A DNA stretch of 64,000 nt from Mucilaginibacter myungsuensis (GTDB taxonomy: Bacteria > Bacteroidota > Bacteroidia > Sphingobacteriales > Sphingobacteriaceae): assembly GCF_015222005.1 (NCBI RefSeq), contig NZ_JADFFL010000005.1, positions 305,115-369,114 on the forward strand. Reading direction: 5' to 3'. Below the pieces are notes generated by a model. That model saw only the letters and a program-made list of their open reading frames with translations, was not told where the DNA came from and did no database searches. A program made the position numbers and the translations under genes. Shown one piece after another: positions 58,495 through 64,000 of this stretch (within the stretch, counting starts at the first letter, position 1; each line of letters opens with the position of its first letter).

Positions 58495-60129
58495 TTAGTG
58501 CCCTCCTTTAACCTCAACGTGGTCAAGGTCGATGCCTTGTTTACGCAGTTCGGCGCTGGCAGCCCAGGCAAAGTAAGCCAGGTAAGCAAAGCCCAACAGC
58601 GGGATGATATAAGAGAAGTGGATACCGCTCATGCCCGGAATAATATTGTTACTTCCATCGGCTAATTTGCCCTGCAATGGCGGAATGATCGCGCCACCTA
58701 AGATCATCATGATCAAAAATGCAGAACCCTGACTGGTATATTTACCCAGACCGGTGATCGCTAACGAGAATATAGAAGGCCACATAATAGAGCAGCATAA
58801 GCCTCCGCTGATGAACGAGAAAGTAGCAATTGTACCTGTCGTTAACAGGCCTACCAGCATGAAAGCTACGCCCAACAAACCTAAGGTTGCCAGTGTACGA
58901 ACCGGCTTTTGCTGACCTATAAAGAAAGCTACGATGAGTATGCCTACAAATATTGCATAAACATATAAATGGCTTACGTCGGCACCGGTAGATGCGTTTA
59001 CCGCTAATACGATACCGAAGGCTATGAATGGTATCAAAATGTATAAAATAGTTTTGACCGCTTTTGACAAGTTGAATGCACCGATGGAACCGGCAAAACG
59101 ACCGATCATTAAACTTCCCCAATACAAGGAGATATAAGGCGCGATAGCAGACTCATCGAACGAACCGAACTCCGCGGTTTTCATTAACGAACCTAAGTTA
59201 CTTTGGATGGTAACCTCGGTACCTACGTAGGTGAAGATGGCCAGCATCCCTAAGATCAATTGCGGATACTGCATAGCGCCCCAACCCTCTCTGCTATTTT
59301 TTGCCGCGATCATACTGAACACTAAGGTCAGTACAATGATGGCCAAGGAAAGGTAAACAAAGTACTGGCTTGGTAAGCCTACCATATTGCTCAATGGGTC
59401 AGCAGCAAGTATTAACAAGAAAGCCAGGAACATGACCAGCAAAGGTAAATTAGCTTTACTGCTCGACTCTATTTTTTCATCGCTGGTTACCTTGGGCAGA
59501 TCTGATATCCAAAAGAATAATGCCACCGCGATAAATAGACCGGCCAGCATGTAATAAAGATTGTTTACAGAAGATATCTGCACATCCTCCGGAGCGATCT
59601 TGGCATTGGCCGAACCAAATAGGATCACACCCACCACCACCGGGCCCAACAAGCCACCAATGTTATTGATACTACCGGCAAAATTTAAACGGTTAGAGCC
59701 AGTTTCTGGAGGGCCTAAGGCGATAACAAATGGGTTAGCGGCCGTTTGCTGTAAAGAGAACCCAACAGCAATGATAAAGAACGCAGCTAATATAAAACCG
59801 AAAGAGCCTGATGCAATAGCCGGCACCATACCCACAGCACCAATGGCCGAAACCACCAAGCCCAGGATAATACCGTTTTTGTAACCCAATTTATTCATGA
59901 TATCCACTTTACTGGCCTGCGACGCGAAGTAAAGGATCAACGAGCCGATAAAGTAACCGCCGTAAAAAGTAAAGTCGATCAGTTGCGACTCGAACTGGGT
60001 AAGGTTAAAATGGGTTTTACAAAATGGGATGAACACACCGTTAGAGGCCGCCAGGAAACCCCAAAAGAAAAATACGGTAATTAGCGTGTACAAAGCCGAA
60101 CCATAGCTCTTGCCGTTAGTTTGCTGCAT
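58495..60129 (-). CDS. FucP-type sugar MFS transporter
   Basis: 544 residues, major facilitator superfamily, FucP/glucose-galactose porter group. The N-terminus [53 protein letters not shown] is typical, as are [33 protein letters not shown] and the late [25 protein letters not shown]. Members import fucose, glucose, galactose or N-acetylglucosamine with H+. It is about 100 residues longer than usual, with additional hydrophobic segments in the middle (about 230-300). Substrate unknown. Confidence 0.92.
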   Translation of the reverse strand: MQQTNGKSYGSALYTLITVFFFWGFLAASNGVFIPFCKTHFNLTQFESQLIDFTFYGGYFIGSLILYFASQASKVDIMNKLGYKNGIILGLVVSAIGAVGMVPAIASGSFGFILAAFFIIAVGFSLQQTAANPFVIALGPPETGSNRLNFAGSINNIGGLLGPVVVGVILFGSANAKIAPEDVQISSVNNLYYMLAGLFIAVALFFWISDLPKVTSDEKIESSSKANLPLLVMFLAFLLILAADPLSNMVGLPSQYFVYLSLAIIVLTLVFSMIAAKNSREGWGAMQYPQLILGMLAIFTYVGTEVTIQSNLGSLMKTAEFGSFDESAIAPYISLYWGSLMIGRFAGSIGAFNLSKAVKTILYILIPFIAFGIVLAVNASTGADVSHLYVYAIFVGILIVAFFIGQQKPVRTLATLGLLGVAFMLVGLLTTGTIATFSFISGGLCCSIMWPSIFSLAITGLGKYTSQGSAFLIMMILGGAIIPPLQGKLADGSNNIIPGMSGIHFSYIIPLLGFAYLAYFAWAASAELRKQGIDLDHVEVKGGH

Positions 60130-60293
60130 ATAGAAAATATAATGTTAATTGGTGTTTAAACGGTCACTAACATAAGTTAAATTTATTGTAATCGGGAGTT
60201 TTTTTGTAAATTAAATAGGCATAAGAGTTGCCGCTATTAGGGGATAAAAGTGCATATTCGCATACTTCAACTAAACAGAGAGGCTATTAGTTA

Positions 60294-60944
60294 ATGATAG
60301 ATGCTATCATATCGGGTATCGGGATCGGCTTAGTGCTCACGTTCTTAACGGGCCCGGTTTTCTTCGCGCTCATCAAAACCAGTATCGAAAAAGGCTTTCA
60401 AGCAGGTGTGGCACTGGCACTTGGCGTGGTAGCCAGCGACGTGGTATTTGTAGGCGCTATCCTTTTTGGGTCGCAGTTTTTTGATATTAGCCCGCAAACA
60501 AAAACCATAGCCGGCATCATCGGTAGCATTATCCTGTTCGGTATCGGGGTGCATTATATCTTTAAAAAAGCCGATGTTGATTTTAAAACCGAGACCCCAA
60601 AACGCATCAAACGCTCGGGTTTTTTTCTGAAAGGTTTTGTGATGTGCATCTTTAACCCTACTATCCTTTTCCATTGGATCACCGTTATCGGCACTGCCAG
60701 CACGGTCTACCATCAGGGTATCCCTAACCGCGGGTTAAAACTTGGTATCATGTTCCTCACCGTATTGGTTGTGCAATTTGGCATGGATGCTACCAAAGCT
60801 TTTTACGCCAATAAACTCCGCGCCCGTATCTCCGAAAAAATGGTACACCGCCTGAACGAAGTTGCCGGCATTGCCCTCATCATCGCTTCGCTGATCCTCG
60901 TAGATAAACTGGTGACACATTATGTTTTCTCGGCGATGAGCTGA
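60294..60944 (+). CDS. LysE-family translocator
   Basis: 216 residues, about six membrane segments. GIGIGLVLTFLTGPVFFALIKTSIEKGFQAGVALALGVVASDVVFV is the LysE/RhtB signature, followed by the cytoplasmic loop (KKADVDFKTETPKRIKRSG) and FVMCIFNPTILFHWI. Family members export amino acids or other small metabolites by proton antiport; the substrate is not known. Divergent from the sugar permease gene. A TGATCAGTTA repeat follows. Confidence 0.9.
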   Translation: MIDAIISGIGIGLVLTFLTGPVFFALIKTSIEKGFQAGVALALGVVASDVVFVGAILFGSQFFDISPQTKTIAGIIGSIILFGIGVHYIFKKADVDFKTETPKRIKRSGFFLKGFVMCIFNPTILFHWITVIGTASTVYHQGIPNRGLKLGIMFLTVLVVQFGMDATKAFYANKLRARISEKMVHRLNEVAGIALIIASLILVDKLVTHYVFSAMS

Positions 60945-60947
60945 GTT

Positions 60948-61009
60948 CGGTGATCGGTTGATCAGTTAACCGGTGAGCAGTGGATCAGCGGTCGGTTGAT
61001 CAGTTACCA
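60948..61009. repeat. TGATCAGTTAACC-type repeat
   Basis: GGTGATCGGTTGATCAGTTAACCGG followed by GTGAGCAGTGGATCAG and GGTTGATCAGTTAC: direct and imperfect inverted copies of the family seen at 26688 and 58388. Confidence 0.65.
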
Positions 61010-61081
61010 TGTTCTTTTTCTGATGTGCAACATCGCCTGCTTGTTTTGCATCTAAAGATGTAGTAATACTCTATATCTGTT

Positions 61082-61531
61082 ATGAAAAACATCTTCGATA
61101 AAATTGACAATGCCGAACTCATCGCCCGTATTAACCGCCTGCACCCTGCATCGGCAGCGCAATGGGGCAAAATGAATGTAGCCCAAATGATGGCCCACGT
61201 GCAGGTACCCATGATGCTGGCCTTTGACGATATCGAGATCAAACGTGGGTTGATCGGTCTGCTTTTCGGTAAAATGGCCAAGAAACAATTAATGTCCGAT
61301 GCGCCCTTTAAAAAGAACCTTCCAACTTTCCGTCAGGCTAAAATGACGGGTCATAAAGATTTTGATATCGAGAAAGAGAAATTAAAGGAATATGTAGATC
61401 GTTTTATTAACGACCGCGTAAGCCTTACCCAACGCCCCCACCCTATCTTCGGCATACTTACTTTAGCGGAGATGAATGTACTGCACTACAAACATTTGGA
61501 TCATCACTTGCAGCAGTTTGGGGTGTGGTAA
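61082..61531 (+). CDS. DUF1569 domain protein (DinB-like)
   Basis: 149 residues matching DUF1569, part of the DinB/YfiT four-helix superfamily: IARINRLHPASAAQWGKMNVAQMMAHVQVPMMLAFDD, and the C-terminal HPIFGILTLAEMNVLHYKHLDHHLQQFG, whose His residues could bind a metal. Possibly a thiol-dependent transferase like other DinB-fold proteins that use bacillithiol, but this is inference. Preceded by a repeat and no clear promoter. Confidence 0.85.
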   Translation: MKNIFDKIDNAELIARINRLHPASAAQWGKMNVAQMMAHVQVPMMLAFDDIEIKRGLIGLLFGKMAKKQLMSDAPFKKNLPTFRQAKMTGHKDFDIEKEKLKEYVDRFINDRVSLTQRPHPIFGILTLAEMNVLHYKHLDHHLQQFGVW

Positions 61532-61602
61532 AAATTCAAAATAACCATTGAAAAAAAGGTTATTTTTCGATACATTTAGTCCTCGATCGAATAGCATTCT
61601 GG

Positions 61603-62148
61603 ATGAAAGCAATTTTTACAACAATACTTTTTCTTATTCCGTTAATATCATCAGCGCAGAAAAGTCCGGAAAAAGCAGCGAAACTCTTGGGCGCGGATCC
61701 TATCGTAATTATAGATAGCGTAAAAGCATCTATGGACGAATTGGCTGCTATAGGTGAGCAGAACGTCGCATCAATATTGATATTAAAAGATAAAGACGCC
61801 GTTCAAGCGTATGGTCCGGAAGGTAATAATGGAGCGGTCGTTGTCCAAACTAAAACCTTCGCTCGAAAGACCTATATTAATTTCTTCAGGTCAGTTTCTC
61901 CTAAATATGATAGTTTATTCAACGTGATGAAGACTGACACTGCTTTTAGATACATTATAAATGACAAATACAAAGCAGAACCGGATGCAGGCACTTTAGC
62001 AACGATCGATAAAGAGCTTTTTATCTCATTAACTATACTTACTGACGAGGAGCTTAAAAAAAAGTACAAAATTACTGATAAACTCATTGGTATCCATATC
62101 AGATCTAAAGCCCCGAGTAATTTGTATCATAAAAGAAAAAAATTTTAG
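61603..62148 (+). CDS. Exported protein with a TonB-plug-like segment
   Basis: 181 residues. Signal peptide MKAIFTTILFLIPLISSAQ. The next 75 residues (PIVIIDSVKASMDELAAIGEQNVASILILKDKDAVQAYGPEGNNGAVVVQTKT) copy the pattern of the plug domain of SusC/TonB receptors, where IDG...I.SI.VLKDASA..YG..G.NGVI.ITTK is usual, but no beta-barrel follows. The remaining 100 residues are not recognised. Such free plug-like proteins occur in Bacteroidota; their role is unknown. AT-rich compared with neighbours. Confidence 0.75.
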   Translation: MKAIFTTILFLIPLISSAQKSPEKAAKLLGADPIVIIDSVKASMDELAAIGEQNVASILILKDKDAVQAYGPEGNNGAVVVQTKTFARKTYINFFRSVSPKYDSLFNVMKTDTAFRYIINDKYKAEPDAGTLATIDKELFISLTILTDEELKKKYKITDKLIGIHIRSKAPSNLYHKRKKF

Positions 62149-62224
62149 AGCAAGCTTTCGTCCGCGCTATAAAAAACTTTCCCATCCTGGTGATATCTTA
62201 CTAAATTTCGGCACTTAGTAGTAA

Positions 62225-62773
62225 ATGCACAAGCAAATGGCAGCACATACTCTATCCGCATATCAAAGGCAACAGGTATTTACCGATCTGTACCTTTCGG
62301 CTTTTCCATCGGTGGCAAGGTACGTAAGCCGTCGCGGCGGTTCCTTTGACGAAGCTAAGGACGTTTTTCAGGATGCGATGCTGGTCTGGTATGAAAAGGC
62401 GGTTGCCGGACAGATCCCGCAAAACGATAAAGCCTATCTAATGGGTATCGCCAAACATCTTTGGGTAAAACGCTACGAGGTTAACAAACGATACATCCCG
62501 CTGGATGATGCCGGCAATTCTGCCGACATCTTTGATCTTACCGAAAAACACCCCGTTACCAATCGCATCATGCATTACCTGCAAAGCACCGGGCAAAAAT
62601 GTATGGATCTGCTCAAAAGCTTTTATTACGATAAGTTACCAATGAAGGATATTGCCGAGAACTTCGGTTTTTCAGGCGAGCGATCAGCTACCGTCCAAAA
62701 ATTCAAATGCTTGGAAAAAGTACGCGAGGCCGTTAAATGTAAAGGATTGATCTATGAGGACTTTGTTGAATAA
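62225..62773 (+). CDS. ECF-type RNA polymerase sigma factor
   Basis: 182 residues. Region 2 reads FTDLYLSAFPSVARYVSRRGGSFDEAKDVFQDAMLVWYEKA; region 4 reads CMDLLKSFYYDKLPMKDIAENFGFSGERSATVQKFKCLEKVREAV. Both are typical of sigma-70 family ECF factors. No anti-sigma gene with a membrane segment follows; instead its last 20 bases overlap the start of an 88-residue gene, and clpP comes next. The overlap implies translational coupling of the first two genes. Confidence 0.9.
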   Translation: MHKQMAAHTLSAYQRQQVFTDLYLSAFPSVARYVSRRGGSFDEAKDVFQDAMLVWYEKAVAGQIPQNDKAYLMGIAKHLWVKRYEVNKRYIPLDDAGNSADIFDLTEKHPVTNRIMHYLQSTGQKCMDLLKSFYYDKLPMKDIAENFGFSGERSATVQKFKCLEKVREAVKCKGLIYEDFVE

Positions 62774-63020
62774 GTTAAAGGATATAGAGCAGCACGTATT
62801 CGGCACGGCAGCGCCGGGTGATGCGTTAGTGTTCGATGCACGGATAATCATTGATCAGGATCTTGCCGATGACGTCGCCCTGCAAAAAGAAGCTTACGCC
62901 GTCATTAAACGCTACGGTCGCCAACAATTAAGGGCCGAGTTGGAGACCGTGCATCAGCAAGTGTTCACACAAGCCAGGCATCAAAGCTTTAAGCAAAAGA
63001 TCACGGCGCTGTTCAAATAG
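62754..63020 (+). CDS. 88-residue helical protein between the sigma factor and ClpP
   Basis: Starts inside the end of the sigma gene (20-base overlap, different frame). The sequence is soluble and mostly helical: LNKLKDIEQHVFGTAAPGDALVFDARIIIDQDLADDVALQKEAYAVIKRYGRQQLRAELETVHQQVFTQARHQSFKQKITALF. It has no membrane segment. The N-terminal part with QDLADDVALQKEAYAVI resembles the cytoplasmic portion seen in some anti-sigma or zinc-finger-free sigma partner proteins, but no family can be named. Coupled to the sigma gene and followed at 38 bases by clpP. Confidence 0.75.
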   Translation: MRTLLNKLKDIEQHVFGTAAPGDALVFDARIIIDQDLADDVALQKEAYAVIKRYGRQQLRAELETVHQQVFTQARHQSFKQKITALFK

Positions 63021-63058
63021 CGACATCAAAGGGATAGCATCCCGTTAACCATAATTTT

Positions 63059-63790
63059 ATGAATATCAACACCAACGAGTTCCGCAAATATGCGGTGGGG
63101 CATTGCCGTGCCCAAAGTTTCGCAGTAGAGCGTTACATCGCCAATGTAGAACAAAGCGCCGCACGTTCTACTCCTCCTTCAAGGGGCTGGGGGGCTACTG
63201 CCTCCATGACTCCCTACATTATGGAAGAACGCCAACTAAATTTATCTCAGATGGACGTATTCTCCCGGTTAATGGTCGATCGAATCATCTTTCTCGGTAC
63301 CACGGTAGAGGATCACATGGCCAATGTGATACAGGCGCAACTACTGTTCCTCCAATCGGTAGATAGTAAAAAGGATATCCAAATGTATATCAACTCGCCG
63401 GGCGGCTCGGTATACGCGGGTTTTGGCATTTACGATACCATGCAACTAATCAGTAACGATGTAGCCACTATTTGCACCGGTATGGCGGCATCTATGGCAG
63501 CTAATCTGCTCTGCGGCGGCGCGGCGGGTAAACGTTCGGCCCTAAAGCATTCGCGCGTAATGCTGCACCAACCATCTGGCGGCGCGCAGGGACAAGCCTC
63601 AGATATCGAGATCACAGCGCGGCAGATCTTAAAAGTTCAGCAAGAGCTATACACCATCGTAGCTGAACATAGCGGACGTACTTATGAGGAGGTTCACCGG
63701 GCATCCGATCGCGACAACTGGATGACGGCTGCAGAGGCGCTGGATTTTGGGATAATTGATGAGGTGTTGGGGAAGCCGTTGGCCGTCTGA
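63059..63790 (+). CDS. clpP: ClpP-family protease subunit, unusual paralogue
   Basis: 243 residues. Catalytic triad Ser145 (GMAASMAANLL), His170 (MLHQPSGGAQG), Asp219 (DRDNWM), with the correct spacings. MNINTNEFRKYAV and MTPYIMEERQLNLSQMDVFSRLMVDRIIFLG match Bacteroidota ClpP, but residues 33-49 (SAARSTPPSRGWGATAS) look like the translation of a dispersed intergenic repeat. In this phylum clpP normally lies with tig and clpX; here it follows a sigma factor and an 88-residue gene. It may be a second ClpP partnering ClpX or acting on a sigma regulator. Confidence 0.9.
   Translation: MNINTNEFRKYAVGHCRAQSFAVERYIANVEQSAARSTPPSRGWGATASMTPYIMEERQLNLSQMDVFSRLMVDRIIFLGTTVEDHMANVIQAQLLFLQSVDSKKDIQMYINSPGGSVYAGFGIYDTMQLISNDVATICTGMAASMAANLLCGGAAGKRSALKHSRVMLHQPSGGAQGQASDIEITARQILKVQQELYTIVAEHSGRTYEEVHRASDRDNWMTAAEALDFGIIDEVLGKPLAV
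63171..63203. repeat. Repeat-like G/C run inside clpP
   Basis: CTCCTCCTTC AAGGGGCTGG GGGGCTACTG, a pyrimidine-to-purine block resembling the CCTCTCC/GGAGAGGGG repeats between genes in this window and in related genomes. It is in frame with clpP and is translated as STPPSRGWGATA. Confidence 0.5.
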
Positions 63791-63803
63791 TTACCCACTT
63801 GTC

Positions 63804-63890
63804 ATTGCGAGGAACGAAGCGATCGCACACCCAAAGGTCGACATTGCAAGTCCGCTCTGCTAACGTAGAGATTGCTTCGTTCCTCGCAAT
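63804..63890. repeat. Long-spaced inverted repeat near the IS element
   Basis: ATTGCGAGGAACGAAGC (63804-63820) and GCTTCGTTCCTCGCAAT (63874-63890) are perfect 17-bp arms 53 bases apart. The motif family CATTGCGAGGAACGAAGCAATC is a common dispersed palindrome half in several bacteria. It lies between clpP and the transposase. Confidence 0.7.
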
Positions 63891-63929
63891 TGTAAGGGTT
63901 AGGTAATTCAGCAATAGAATCAGGTGTGT

Positions 63930-64000
63930 TTATTTGTTGTTTAGGGCTGCCATGTCGATAGGTTTTTTACCATTGATACCTTGATGTGGCCTCTCCCAAT
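63930..64000 (-). CDS. Transposase C-terminal fragment (IS3/IS481 type), cut by window end
   Basis: The minus-strand frame from the window end reads WERPHQGINGKKPIDMAALNNK and stops at TAA 63930-63932. ERPHQ-xxxGKxP is the hallmark of the DDE integrase core C-terminus in IS3 and IS481 family transposases. The rest of the element lies beyond the right edge, so its family, intactness and terminal repeats cannot be judged. Confidence 0.75.
   Translation of the reverse strand, partial: WERPHQGINGKKPIDMAALNNK

Overview
The window looks like a chromosomal segment of a Bacteroidota species, most probably a Sphingobacteriaceae member close to Mucilaginibacter or Pedobacter. This is inferred from protein families, not from a database search. 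The signs are: promoters of the Bacteroidota type (TAnnTTTG element at -7), the RelA/SpoT - Fur - PurA gene order, bacillithiol deacetylase BshB1, L-lysine 6-transaminase, DUF4783 beside NadC, DUF4294 and DUF6588 proteins, and a FucP-type sugar transporter. Shine-Dalgarno sequences are rare. Several -7 elements lie only 4 to 8 bases before the start codon, which suggests leaderless mRNAs.

Bases 1-7530 are accessory DNA. They hold the end of an AraC-type regulator, an SDR oxidoreductase, a divergent Old Yellow Enzyme / HxlR pair with a palindromic operator, a higBA-type toxin-antitoxin operon whose toxin gene is frameshifted, an extra XRE antitoxin-like gene, an ORF6N protein, a RhuM-Fic fusion and a tyrosine integrase pointing away from a CAT-anticodon tRNA gene. 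This is the layout of an element integrated near a tRNA; its left boundary was not found.

Bases 7700-35700 are mostly housekeeping genes: a secreted PPP-type phosphatase overlapping a Pif1-like helicase, a secreted metzincin, an Rrf2 regulator with two divergent cation/proton antiporters around a perfect palindrome, proline dehydrogenase, AroB, an unlisted 32-residue membrane microprotein, an aldehyde dehydrogenase, MnmA, topoisomerase I, a PolB-like exonuclease, a PabC-like lyase, an RluD-type pseudouridine synthase, a D-cysteine desulfhydrase / ACC deaminase homologue and lysine 6-transaminase.

Bases 35700-60150 carry the BshB1 - glutathione peroxidase - DUF4294 operon, RelA/SpoT, Fur, PurA, PabB, an M48 lipoprotein protease, PlsY, NadC, GpmI, Lon, an LpxR-like lipid A deacylase, ArfB, Cmk, a REP-associated (IS200-like) transposase broken by an in-frame stop and flanked by REP-like palindromes, dCMP deaminase and a sugar permease.

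Bases 60150-64000 hold a LysE exporter, a DUF1569 protein, a secreted protein with a TonB-plug-like segment, and a compact ECF sigma factor - 88-residue protein - ClpP paralogue cluster, ending at an IS3/IS481-type transposase entering from the right. Intergenic DNA carries at least four families of dispersed, often palindromic repeats. Two of these appear to run into coding sequence: the signal-peptide region of a lipoprotein at 50855 and the N-terminal region of the ClpP paralogue.
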